Shown one piece after another: positions 1 through 6,283 of a stretch of 8,249 nucleotides of DNA. Position 1 is the stretch's first letter; each line of letters starts with the position of its first letter. The stretch lies in NCBI GenBank assembly GCA_023440105.1, contig JAEXSY010000408.1, forward strand, positions 1 through 8,249, in the 5' to 3' direction. Position numbers and translations under genes: made by a program. The DNA comes from Bacillota bacterium. Lineage in GTDB: Bacteria > Bacillota > Clostridia > Clostridiales > Clostridiaceae. The notes below the pieces were generated by a model that did not search any database, had not been told where the DNA came from, and saw nothing but the letters and a program-made list of their open reading frames with translations.

Positions 1-1061
1 ATGCTATATCCTTAACCTTAGGACAGCCTGATTTTAAAGTTCCTGATATGATAAAAAGAGCAATGATAGATGCTATTAATAATGATAATACCATATATAC
101 AGCTAATGCTGGTATTTATGAACTAAGGAAGGAGATAAGCTCCTATCTTCGTAGCTATAATATTAATTATGAGCCAGAAGAGGTATGTATAACCATTGGT
201 GGAAGTGAAGGCTTGTACTCAGCCTTATCTGCCTTGATAAATCCTGGTGATAGATTAATAATTCCAAGCCCTGGTTATCCTGCTTATAAAAGCATTGGAA
301 CTATATTAGGTGCAGAAATAGAAGAATATAGTCTTCAAGAAGATTTTTCCTTGAATTTTGAAGATTTAGAGGAAAAGATAAAGAAAGGTAGTAACAATAT
401 TCTTGTAATATCTTTTCCCTCAAATCCTACAGGAGCTATTCTCAGCTTTGAGGATAGAGAAAAGCTTCATAAACTAATAAAGGATAATGAAATACTGGTT
501 ATTACCGATGAGATATATTCTGCTTTATGTTACTCTGATTACTATTCAATTGCAGAGCATCAGGATATAAAGGAGAAGATAATATATGTCAGCGGCTTTT
601 CTAAAATGTTTTCCATGACAGGCCTGAGGGTAGGATATATATGCGCCCCAAAGGAAATTCTTAAGGAGATTATGAAGGTTCATCAGTATAATGTATCCTG
701 TGCCACTTCTATCTCACAATATGCTGCACTAGAGGGCTTACGTAGCTCCATGGAGGATGTAGCTTATATGAAAGAGGTCTTTCGTGAAAGAAGAGATTTT
801 GTTTATAACAAGCTAATAGGCCTGGGGTTTCAGTGCAATCTGCCTGAAGGAGCTTTTTATGTTTTTCCTTCAATTAAAAGCTTTAATATGAAAAGTGAAG
901 AATTTTGTGATGACCTTTTATATAATGGTAAGGTTGCCTGTGTCCCTGGCACAGCCTTTGGATCGAAGGGAGAAGGCTTCATAAGGATATCCTATAGCTA
1001 CTCTAAAGAAGAGCTTCAGAAAGGCTTTAATAGAATAGGAAAATGGTTAGATAAAAAATAA
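1..1061 (+). CDS. PLP-dependent class I/II aminotransferase, 5' truncated by the window edge
   Basis: This enzyme transfers an amino group between an amino acid and a 2-oxo acid using pyridoxal phosphate (fold type I, cytosolic). The frame is open from base 3 and reads AISLTLGQPDF before the first ATG at 48. That is the usual N-terminal substrate-loop motif of the family, so the ATG at 48 is internal and roughly 30 residues lie outside the window. Other landmarks are SFPSNPTGA (PLP and substrate Asn), TDEIYSAL (Asp and Tyr that contact PLP), and SGFSKMFSMTGLRVGY with the Schiff-base lysine codon at 603-605. Near the end is GFIRISYS, whose Arg binds the substrate carboxylate. The stop is at 1059-1061, before a hairpin terminator. 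Substrate specificity cannot be read from the sequence: aspartate, aromatic, alanine or N-acetyl-diaminopimelate aminotransferases all share these motifs. The convergent dapA-dapB operon makes a role in diaminopimelate synthesis possible but unproven. Confidence 0.9.
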   Translation, partial: AISLTLGQPDFKVPDMIKRAMIDAINNDNTIYTANAGIYELRKEISSYLRSYNINYEPEEVCITIGGSEGLYSALSALINPGDRLIIPSPGYPAYKSIGTILGAEIEEYSLQEDFSLNFEDLEEKIKKGSNNILVISFPSNPTGAILSFEDREKLHKLIKDNEILVITDEIYSALCYSDYYSIAEHQDIKEKIIYVSGFSKMFSMTGLRVGYICAPKEILKEIMKVHQYNVSCATSISQYAALEGLRSSMEDVAYMKEVFRERRDFVYNKLIGLGFQCNLPEGAFYVFPSIKSFNMKSEEFCDDLLYNGKVACVPGTAFGSKGEGFIRISYSYSKEELQKGFNRIGKWLDKK

Positions 1062-1089
1062 AAAAAGACTAGTAAAACTAGTCTTTTTT
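1061..1089. terminator. Bidirectional intrinsic terminator between aminotransferase and dapB
   Basis: A perfect 13-bp stem, AAAAAAGACTAGT (1061-1073) against ACTAGTCTTTTTT (1077-1089), closes a 3-nt AAA loop. It is A-rich on the left and T-rich on the right, so it offers a U-tract to transcripts from either side. It sits exactly between the stop codons of two convergent genes (1061 and 1091) and should end both transcripts. Confidence 0.9.
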
Positions 1090-1090
1090 A

Positions 1091-1849
1091 TTATAGCTTT
1101 AGGTTTATAACATCATTCATGTCATATAATCCGGCAGGTTTATCTATTATAAAGCTACAAGCTTTGAGAGCCCCGTAGCCAAAGACATCTCTGGAAATGG
1201 CTTTATGGGTTATTTCTATAATCTCTCCCTTAGAAGCAAATATAGTTTCATGATCACCTACTATACTTCCCCCTCTAATGGCATGAATTCCTATATCATT
1301 ATTCTCTCTTTTTTTATTTCCATTTCTGCCTAAAACTAAGTTAGTTTCTTCTTTTAATGAGCTTCTAATGGAATCGGCTAATAAGAGAGCAGTGCCGCTT
1401 GGGGCATCAACCTTTTCATTATGGTGCTTCTCTATTATCTCTATGTCAAAATCTTCATATAAGATTGGTGCTACTGCCTTTAGTAGTTGAGACACAATAT
1501 TTACTCCTAAACTCATGTTAGCTGAGCGAAATACAGGAATCACTTCAGCTGCTTCTTTTATGCTTTTGAGCTGATCATCTGTATAACCAGTAGTACATAA
1601 AATAATAGGCTTTTTATTTTTTATTGAAAAGCTTAATAGTTCATGTAGAGAATCTGGTCTGGAAAAATCCAAAAGAACATCATAGTCAATATTTACATCT
1701 TTTACGGAAGAAAATACAGGATAATCATTATTCTCGGGAATGTTTCTATCAATACCTGCTGCTATTTTTACATCTGGGTTATCTTTTGCGAGCCTTGTTA
1801 TTGTTTTGCCCATTTTTCCCATGCAGCCATTTAGAAGAATCTTTGTCAT
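1091..1849 (-). CDS. dapB: 4-hydroxy-tetrahydrodipicolinate reductase (DapB)
   Basis: DapB reduces 4-hydroxy-tetrahydrodipicolinate to tetrahydrodipicolinate with NAD(P)H, the second step of the lysine/diaminopimelate branch, in the cytosol. The 252 residues match the family length. The N-terminal Rossmann motif GCMGKMG is at residues 8-14. The signature EKHHNEKVDAPSGTA (140-154) carries the catalytic His pair (H142/H143), the proton-donating Lys146 and the substrate-binding Gly-Thr. The C-terminal tetramerisation half includes GIHAIRGGSIVGDHET. The ATG at 1849-1847 follows an AGGAGG site (complement of 1855-1860) that overlaps the dapA stop codon, so the two genes are tightly coupled. No internal promoter is evident. 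DapB is the downstream gene of the dapA-dapB operon and ends at the shared terminator. Confidence 0.97.
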   Translation of the reverse strand: MTKILLNGCMGKMGKTITRLAKDNPDVKIAAGIDRNIPENNDYPVFSSVKDVNIDYDVLLDFSRPDSLHELLSFSIKNKKPIILCTTGYTDDQLKSIKEAAEVIPVFRSANMSLGVNIVSQLLKAVAPILYEDFDIEIIEKHHNEKVDAPSGTALLLADSIRSSLKEETNLVLGRNGNKKRENNDIGIHAIRGGSIVGDHETIFASKGEIIEITHKAISRDVFGYGALKACSFIIDKPAGLYDMNDVINLKL

Positions 1850-1858
1850 AAGTGCCTC

Positions 1859-2740
1859 CTATTTAATCAAATTATTTCTTTTAAGTTCAAGCTTTAGCGT
1901 TTCTAAATTGCTAGAGGTCATTGAGCAGAGAGGGAGTCTTAAATCACCAACCTGAAGACCCATTAAATTCATTGCAGTTTTCACTGGAATAGGATTAGTT
2001 TCAATAAATAACGCATTTATTAAGCTGAGATAACCTATTTGAAGCTTAAGGGCCTCCTGGTGTTTTCCTTTCATATACAAGGAGCACATATCATGCATTT
2101 CTCTAGGAAGGATGTTTGCTGCAACGGAGATAACTCCAATACCACCTAAAGAAAGAATAGGTATTACCTGATCATCATTTCCAGAATAAATATCGATAGA
2201 ATCACCGCATAAAGCTTTATATTTTGCAACTTGGCTTATATCGCCGCTGGCTTCTTTAATTGCTTTAATATTCTTCAATGTTGATAGCTCAAGGAGTGTT
2301 TCTGGAGATATATTCATACCAGTACGACTAGGAACATTATAGAGTATTATAGGTATAGAAACAGAAGCATCTATCGCTTTAAAATGTTCTATTAGACCTT
2401 TTTGAGTGGTTTTATTATAATATGGAGTTATAACCAGTAAGGCATCAACACCTATTTTTTCTGCCCATTTGCTCATTTCTATAGAAGCCTTTGTGTTATT
2501 GCTTCCAGTACCGGCTATAACAGGAATTCTGTGATTTATAGTTTTTACGGTGAATTCTATGGTGGCTTTTCTTTCTGATTCAGTCATAGTAGAGGCTTCT
2601 CCTGTTGTACCACATACAATAATGGCATCGGTATGATTTTCTACGTGCCATTCAAGAAGCTCCTGCAGTTTTGAAAAGTCTACTCCTTCTTCATTAAATG
2701 GGGTGATTATTGCCACTCCAGAGCCAGTGAATATTGCCAT
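1859..2740 (-). CDS. dapA: 4-hydroxy-tetrahydrodipicolinate synthase (DapA)
   Basis: DapA condenses pyruvate with L-aspartate-4-semialdehyde, the committed step to diaminopimelate and lysine. It is a cytosolic TIM-barrel class I aldolase. Numbered from the start chosen here (293 aa), it shows GTTGE with Thr45/Thr46, LYNVPSRTG with Tyr134 and Arg139, and KAIKEASGD with Schiff-base Lys162. These are one residue off the E. coli catalytic set T44, T45, Y133, R138 and K161. Two in-frame ATGs compete, at 2746 and 2740. The ribosome binding site AAAGGAG (AGGAG = complement of 2749-2753) is only 2 nt from the first but 8 nt from the second, and family members usually begin MAIF or MSIF, so 2740 is preferred. 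The mature protein would begin MAIFTGSGVAIITPF. It is first in an operon with dapB. The roughly 50-nt leader is too short for a lysine riboswitch. Confidence 0.96.
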   Translation of the reverse strand: MAIFTGSGVAIITPFNEEGVDFSKLQELLEWHVENHTDAIIVCGTTGEASTMTESERKATIEFTVKTINHRIPVIAGTGSNNTKASIEMSKWAEKIGVDALLVITPYYNKTTQKGLIEHFKAIDASVSIPIILYNVPSRTGMNISPETLLELSTLKNIKAIKEASGDISQVAKYKALCGDSIDIYSGNDDQVIPILSLGGIGVISVAANILPREMHDMCSLYMKGKHQEALKLQIGYLSLINALFIETNPIPVKTAMNLMGLQVGDLRLPLCSMTSSNLETLKLELKRNNLIK

Positions 2741-2795
2741 TTTCATCTCTCCTTTATTAAATTGATATGTTATTAATTAAATATGGGTTTCTTAC

Positions 2796-2825
2796 ATATT
2801 ATTCAATGCTGCAAACAATTGTAAA
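2796..2825 (-). promoter_or_regulatory. Candidate sigma-A promoter for dapA-dapB
   Basis: Read on the minus strand, TTTACA (complement of 2820-2825) is followed by an 18-nt spacer and TAATAT (complement of 2796-2801). Five of six bases match the -35 consensus. The -10 is weaker. Transcription would begin near 2789, about 50 nt upstream of the dapA start. The region is very AT-rich, so chance matches are a risk. Confidence 0.45.
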
Positions 2826-2884
2826 GAAAAAATATAAGTAAGTTTTAAAAATTTTATAAAAGGTATTGGACTATTACTTAAAAA

Positions 2885-2923
2885 TCCCTAAGTTTAGTAT
2901 ATTATATATTGTACTTAGAGGGA
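2885..2923. repeat. Imperfect inverted repeat in the dapA/SASP divergent region
   Basis: TCCCTAAGT (2885-2893) faces ACTTAGAGGGA (2913-2923). The arms are complementary except for a 2-nt bulge, and the 19 nt between them are almost pure A/T. The element sits between the dapA promoter and the SASP gene in a 293-base intergenic stretch (2741-3033) that otherwise holds only candidate promoters. It could be an operator or a remnant terminator, but no T-tract follows. The role is unknown. Confidence 0.4.
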
Positions 2924-2970
2924 AATACATATCTATATATTATTTTAGCACTCAGTGATTACTTTATTAA

Positions 2971-2999
2971 GAATAAATTACATATATAAGGTTAAAATA
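2971..2999 (+). promoter_or_regulatory. Possible forespore-type (sigma-F/G-like) promoter for the SASP gene
   Basis: GAATA (2971-2975) followed after 14 nt by GGTTAAAATA (2990-2999) resembles the sigma-F pattern. The -10 fits GGNNANAHTR at every position, but the spacer is about 1 nt short. The position, about 35 nt before the SASP start, and the forespore role of SASPs support it. The match is to a B. subtilis-derived consensus in a very AT-rich region, so it is tentative. I found no sigma-G CATNNTA element. Confidence 0.3.
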
Positions 3000-3033
3000 T
3001 ATTACAAATAAATTCTCTTTGGCGGTGAGTGCT

Positions 3034-3288
3034 TTGAGTAAAACTCCATTAAAAAAAGTTATAAAGTCAAAATTAAAAGCAAATAGGGAATTAACTGAGG
3101 CGGAAAAGCTCAGAGAGAAGCTTAAATATGAGATTGCTGAGGAGCTTGGCTTAAAGGAAAAGGTAGAAGCTTTAGGGTGGAGCGGTCTTACGGCAGAGGA
3201 GACAGGCAGAATAGGTGGAGTAATGACTAAAAGGAAAAAGCTCCTTAGAGTTCCATCAAATAAAGAAATTCTAGAAAAAGGTAAATAG
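3034..3288 (+). CDS. Alpha/beta-type small acid-soluble spore protein (SASP), clostridial variant
   Basis: SASPs of this type coat and protect forespore DNA and are degraded by the Gpr protease at germination to supply amino acids. The two conserved blocks are visible: LKYEIAEELGL, which covers the Gpr cleavage context around E-I-A, and GLTAEETGRIGGVMTKRKK, the Gly-Gly DNA-binding helix block. A basic N-terminal extension (SKTPLKKVIKSKLKANRELT) precedes them, giving 84 aa against about 60-72 for classical members. No ATG is available. TTG at 3034 is chosen because GGCGGTGA (3021-3028) is a well-placed Shine-Dalgarno 5 nt upstream. An earlier in-frame TTG at 3019 and GTG at 3025 would start before or inside that site. 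The gene is divergent from dapA and has no clear terminator downstream. It is probably transcribed in the forespore. Confidence 0.88.
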   Translation: MSKTPLKKVIKSKLKANRELTEAEKLREKLKYEIAEELGLKEKVEALGWSGLTAEETGRIGGVMTKRKKLLRVPSNKEILEKGK

Positions 3289-3296
3289 CTATTCTA

Positions 3297-3325
3297 TTGA
3301 CGTTATCTCTTTTTATCTATATTAT
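3297..3325 (+). promoter_or_regulatory. Sigma-A promoter for methyltransferase-hslO
   Basis: TTGACG (3297-3302), a 17-nt spacer and TATTAT (3320-3325) make a near-consensus vegetative promoter. It lies just after the SASP stop, with predicted initiation near 3332 and a leader under 30 nt. It separates the SASP gene from the following two-gene operon. Confidence 0.7.
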
Positions 3326-3358
3326 TTATGTAAACAGGGTTCTTTAGGGGGTAGCTTT

Positions 3359-4108
3359 ATGAATAGCTCATATGAAAATTTAGCATCAATTTATGATAAG
3401 TTAATTACAGAAGATATTGATTACGATAAGATTTCTAGCTATATTTTAAAGGCTGCTGACAGGAATGGTACTAAGAAGAATAAATATCTCGATATTGCCT
3501 GTGGTACAGGTATTGTTTTAGAAAAGTTGTACAAGTTTTTCCATGAGGTGAGGGCTGTAGACTACTCCTTAGAAATGCTCTCAGAAGCTGAGCTTAAGTT
3601 TAGAGGAGAAAAGAACATAAGATTTATAAGTCAGAATATGGTAGACTTGGACCTTTGCGAAAAGTTTGATGTTATTACCTGTGTATTAGATGCAGTAAAT
3701 TATATCCTGGAGGATAATGATATAAAAAAATTCTTTGCCAGAGTTTATGATCATCTTGAGGATGATGGGATATTTGTTTTTGATATTAATTCTTATTATA
3801 AACTCAGCGAGGTACTGGGTAATAATACTTATACCTACGACACAGAAGAGCTATTCTATTGCTGGGAAAATGAATTTGAGGCTGATATCTTAAATATGTA
3901 CCTCACTTTTTTTATTAAGGAAGGTGAATACTATAAAAGATTTCAGGAAGAACATATAGAAAGAGCTTATAAAGAAGAGTTTATAGAAGAAATAATAAAA
4001 GATACTGGATTCAAAATATTATCGAAAAATGAGGATTATAATGATGGTATCCTTTCGAATACAAACTCTGAAAGAATTGTATATACTTTAAAAAGAGGAG
4101 AGAACTAA
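3359..4108 (+). CDS. Class I SAM-dependent methyltransferase, substrate unknown
   Basis: This is a cytosolic 249-residue Rossmann-fold methyltransferase. SAM-binding motif I is YLDIACGTGIVLEKL (residues 43-57) and motif II is AVDYSLEML, with the ribose-contacting acidic residue Asp68. FDVITCVLDAVNYI and a DGIFVFDINS strand continue the fold. The N-terminal YDKL..EDIDYDKI resembles the Firmicute YqeM-like group, whose substrate is not established; small-molecule and tRNA targets are both conceivable. AGGGGGT (3346-3352) lies 6 nt before the ATG. The stop overlaps the hslO start by one base (TAATG), which implies translational coupling, so the two proteins are probably made together. Confidence 0.85.
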   Translation: MNSSYENLASIYDKLITEDIDYDKISSYILKAADRNGTKKNKYLDIACGTGIVLEKLYKFFHEVRAVDYSLEMLSEAELKFRGEKNIRFISQNMVDLDLCEKFDVITCVLDAVNYILEDNDIKKFFARVYDHLEDDGIFVFDINSYYKLSEVLGNNTYTYDTEELFYCWENEFEADILNMYLTFFIKEGEYYKRFQEEHIERAYKEEFIEEIIKDTGFKILSKNEDYNDGILSNTNSERIVYTLKRGEN

Positions 4109-4998
4109 TGGATAAATTAATTAGAGGAATTGCAAAAAACGGTATGATAAGAGTAATGGCAGCAGATACTAGAGAATTAGTTGGAGAAGCTTCTAGAATC
4201 CATGGGTGTACACCTACAGCAGCAGCAGCCCTAGGTAGAATGCTTACTGCAGGTACACTTATGGGTGTAATGCTGAAAAGTGAAGGTGATGCATTGACTC
4301 TTCAAATAAACGGTGGAGGTGAAGCACAAGGAATTGTAGTAACGGCCCATAGCGATGCTTCTGTTAAGGGATATATAGGAAATCCTAAGGTTCATCTACC
4401 ACAAAATGCTAAAGGTAAGCTAGATGTAGGTGGTGCAATTGGCAGAGATGGAAATCTTATGGTTATAAGAGATATGGGGTTAAAGGAGCCTTATGTAGGA
4501 CAAGTGCCTATTTATTCCGGTGAAATCGCTGAGGATATTGCTTATTACTTTACTGCTTCTGAACAGGTTCCAACAGCAGTAGCTCTTGGTGTATTAGTGG
4601 ATGTAGATTATTCTATCAAGGCTTCTGGCGGGTTTATTATTCAGCTTATGCCTGAGGCGGATGAGCTTCTTGCTGATCTCATTACCTATAGGCTGGAAGA
4701 AGTTCCGCCAATTACAAAGCTTTTAAGCGAAGGAAGAAGCATAGAAGAAATAATGGAATATATTTTTGAAGATATGGATTTAAAGCTGACAGAAGAAGTA
4801 ACACCACAGTATAAATGTGATTGCTCCAGAGAAAAGGTAGAAGGTGTTCTTCTTAGTATTGGAAAGAAGGATTTGATGGAGCTGTATGAAGATAAAAAAG
4901 AGGAAGAGCTTATATGTCATTTCTGCAATACTAAATATATCTTTTCTCACGAAGATATAGGAAGACTCCTAGAGGAAAGTAACAAGAAAGAGCAATAA
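4108..4998 (+). CDS. hslO: Redox-regulated chaperone Hsp33 (HslO)
   Basis: Hsp33 is a cytosolic holdase. Oxidation ejects its zinc, unfolds the C-terminal half and exposes a binding surface that protects unfolded proteins from aggregation. At 296 aa it has the normal family length. The redox switch is intact: Cys237-X-Cys239, then 30 residues, then Cys270-X2-Cys273 (CDC and CHFC). This is the same spacing as E. coli C232/C234/C265/C268. The N-terminal core begins MDKLIRGIAKNGMIRVMAADT, with the glycine-rich NGGGEAQGIVVTA and GYIGNP segments typical of the family. GGAG in the last codons of the methyltransferase gene provides the ribosome binding site. It is second in an operon driven from about 3297, and a hairpin terminator follows it. 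Confidence 0.97.
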   Translation: MDKLIRGIAKNGMIRVMAADTRELVGEASRIHGCTPTAAAALGRMLTAGTLMGVMLKSEGDALTLQINGGGEAQGIVVTAHSDASVKGYIGNPKVHLPQNAKGKLDVGGAIGRDGNLMVIRDMGLKEPYVGQVPIYSGEIAEDIAYYFTASEQVPTAVALGVLVDVDYSIKASGGFIIQLMPEADELLADLITYRLEEVPPITKLLSEGRSIEEIMEYIFEDMDLKLTEEVTPQYKCDCSREKVEGVLLSIGKKDLMELYEDKKEEELICHFCNTKYIFSHEDIGRLLEESNKKEQ

Positions 4999-5000
4999 TA

Positions 5001-5040
5001 AAAGGCTGCTGTGAGTCGTTAGAATCACAGTAGCTTTTTT
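5001..5040 (+). terminator. Intrinsic terminator after hslO
   Basis: AAAGGCTGCTGTGA (5001-5014) pairs with TCACAGTAGCTTTT (5025-5038) through 14 bp, including two G-U pairs, around a 10-nt loop. A run of six T ends at 5040. It separates the methyltransferase-hslO transcript from the tRNA promoter that begins at 5063. Confidence 0.85.
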
Positions 5041-5062
5041 AAAAATATATGAATTTATATTA

Positions 5063-5092
5063 TTGACAAAGATAGTCTATCTATATTATAAT
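5063..5092 (+). promoter_or_regulatory. Consensus sigma-A promoter of the tRNA operon
   Basis: TTGACA (5063-5068) and TATAAT (5087-5092) are both perfect hexamers with an 18-nt spacer. Transcription should start near 5099, about 12 nt before the first tRNA. The spacer holds a perfect 13-nt palindrome, AGATAGTCTATCT (5070-5082). Confidence 0.88.
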
Positions 5093-5110
5093 TTTCCTTG
5101 TAGTTCACTT

Positions 5111-5186
5111 GGGAGCATAGCTCAGCTGGGAGAGCATCTGCCTTACAAGCAGAGGGTCACAGGTTCGAGCCCTGTTGTTCCCACCA
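5111..5186 (+). tRNA. tRNA-Val (anticodon UAC)
   Basis: This is a 76-nt cloverleaf. The acceptor GGGAGCA pairs with TGTTCCC. The D-stem is GCTC/GAGC, the anticodon stem TCTGC/GCAGA, and the loop CTTACAA carries TAC at 5144-5146. The T-stem ACAGG/CCTGT encloses TTCGAGC. The discriminator is A, followed by encoded CCA. It is first in a four-tRNA operon. Confidence 0.97.
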
Positions 5187-5189
5187 TAT

Positions 5190-5212
5190 GGTCTTAGATT
5201 TTTTCTAAGACT
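5190..5212 (+). other. Hairpin in the tRNA-Val/tRNA-Phe spacer
   Basis: GTCTTAGA (5191-5198) pairs perfectly with TCTAAGAC (5204-5211) around a TTTTT loop, and a G-U pair (5190/5212) extends the stem. It fills nearly all of the 28-nt spacer between the two tRNAs; the other spacers are only 3 and 5 nt. Only three T follow, so it is a weak terminator at best. A processing signal is an alternative. Confidence 0.6.
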
Positions 5213-5214
5213 TT

Positions 5215-5290
<76 letters not shown>

Positions 5291-5293
5291 TCT

Positions 5294-5368
5294 GCGGGAG
5301 TGACTCAACGGTAGAGTGTCACCTTGCCAAGGTGAAAGTTGCGGGTTCAAATCCCGTCTTCCGCTCCA
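5294..5368 (+). tRNA. tRNA-Gly (anticodon GCC)
   Basis: This is a 75-nt cloverleaf. The acceptor GCGGGAG pairs with CTTCCGC (one G-U), the D-stem is ACTC/GAGT, and the anticodon stem is TCACC/GGTGA. The loop TTGCCAA carries GCC at 5326-5328. The T-stem GCGGG/CCCGT encloses TTCAAAT. The discriminator is T, followed by encoded CCA. Confidence 0.97.
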
Positions 5369-5373
5369 AACAT

Positions 5374-5447
5374 GGCGCTATAGCCAAGTGGTAAGGCACA
5401 GGTCTGCAACACCTTTATCCCCGGTTCAAATCCGGGTGGCGCCTCCA
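5374..5447 (+). tRNA. tRNA-Cys (anticodon GCA)
   Basis: This is a 74-nt cloverleaf. The acceptor GGCGCTA pairs with TGGCGCC, a 3-bp D-stem GCC/GGC is typical of tRNA-Cys, and the loop CTGCAAC carries GCA at 5406-5408. The T-stem CCCGG/CCGGG encloses TTCAAAT. The discriminator is T, followed by encoded CCA. The anticodon stem CAGGT/ACCTT has a C-U mismatch at pair 27-43, and loop position 38 is C, so the arm is slightly irregular. It is last in the operon, before the terminator. Confidence 0.94.
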
Positions 5448-5448
5448 T

Positions 5449-5491
5449 AAAAAAGAGTTTTCAAAGATTTATCTTTGAAAACTCTTTTTTT
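5449..5491. terminator. Strong bidirectional terminator after the tRNA operon
   Basis: A perfect 19-bp stem (5449-5467 against 5472-5490) with a 4-nt TTTA loop begins with six A and ends with a T run. It serves the tRNA operon on the plus strand and the convergent DUF6873-like gene (stop at 5516) on the minus strand. Confidence 0.92.
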
Positions 5492-5515
5492 ATTTCTCAA
5501 TGTTATTAATAGCTA

Positions 5516-6211
5516 TTATATAAAGAAAATGCTTCCTCTATCCTTTAGTTTTCCTCTGGACAGAGGAATTGGCCTTACATCATATTTTAGTAAAAATCTC
5601 ATAATCTCCTGGTGGTAAATATAATTGTTTAATTCTCCAAAGAGCAATAATTCACCCTTAGGAGATACTCCTCCACAACCACCAATAAATCCATAGTTAT
5701 AACCCGGGAGAAGAATATCTCCATAAGGGAGTTTTAAGACGTCAAAGCCAAATGGTAGTAGTGCTGAGGCTATGGAAGGATCATTAGTGATTATAGCCTT
5801 TTCGCTGATTGGTAATATAGAACATTTTGTATAACCTTGCTTTACTGTAATTAGCTTTTTGTTTTTTAAATGAGACAAGAGGCTTTTATCAGTAAAGTTA
5901 ATGTTGTGTACGAAATACTCTTTAGTTTGATATGCATTTAGCAATATATCTCCAGGATAATGGCAGGAAAGGGAAGCTGTACTTTCTATAAGTGTGTATT
6001 CCATAGCTTTGAGTTCATTTTTAAATTTCTCATCTATGTTTTTGTGAACTATTATGGTTTTTTCGTCTATTAAGAAGAGCTGAATATCAGGATGGCAAGC
6101 TATAGCTGTATTTACTAAGGTGGTTTTAGGACATTTTATAACTTTATAACCCAGCTTTTCTAGGGCTTCTTCTTCTTCAATAAATAGTCTTTCATCAACT
6201 ATAGTATACAT
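5516..6211 (-). CDS. DUF6873-type protein, probable GME (guanidino-group-modifying enzyme) fold; function unknown
   Basis: This uncharacterised protein matches, from memory, the clostridial DUF6873 group, annotated as having the propeller fold of arginine deiminase and amidinotransferase-like enzymes. The sequence shows loosely repeated modules that each pair a hydrophobic strand with a polar turn: NTAIACHPDIQLFLID (34-49), LSCHYPGDILLNA (81-93), TKCSILPISEKAIITND (128-144) and YGFIGGCGGVSPKGELLLFG (173-192). Cys179 in GGCGG is the natural candidate nucleophile; His40, His84 and Asp144 are conserved-looking polar candidates. These assignments are inference. The start used gives 231 aa: ATG at 6211-6209, 10 nt after AAAAGGAG. 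The open frame continues 39 residues upstream to 6328, but that stretch lacks a ribosome binding site and is AT-rich noncoding in character. There is no signal peptide or membrane span. It is divergent from ytxC and convergent with the tRNA operon. Confidence 0.7.
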   Translation of the reverse strand: MYTIVDERLFIEEEEALEKLGYKVIKCPKTTLVNTAIACHPDIQLFLIDEKTIIVHKNIDEKFKNELKAMEYTLIESTASLSCHYPGDILLNAYQTKEYFVHNINFTDKSLLSHLKNKKLITVKQGYTKCSILPISEKAIITNDPSIASALLPFGFDVLKLPYGDILLPGYNYGFIGGCGGVSPKGELLLFGELNNYIYHQEIMRFLLKYDVRPIPLSRGKLKDRGSIFFI

Positions 6212-6283
6212 ATTTAATATGCTCCTTTTCAAATATATAAAATATTGTAACTCCAGAATAATAATTTTAAAATAGATGTGTCG

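Noticed and set aside
1624..1955. Two plus-strand open frames over dapB and dapA
   Set aside because: They lie opposite strongly supported genes, have no ribosome binding site and give no recognisable protein.
2741..2790. Possible lysine riboswitch (L-box) before dapA
   Set aside because: The predicted leader is only about 50 nt, far too short for an L-box, and shows no terminator hairpin.
2945..3033. TTAGCACTC (2945-2953) and TGAGTGCT (3026-3033), resembling CIRCE half-sites
   Set aside because: CIRCE needs a 9-nt spacer. Here the halves are more than 70 nt apart and one overlaps the SASP ribosome binding region, so HrcA control is not supported.
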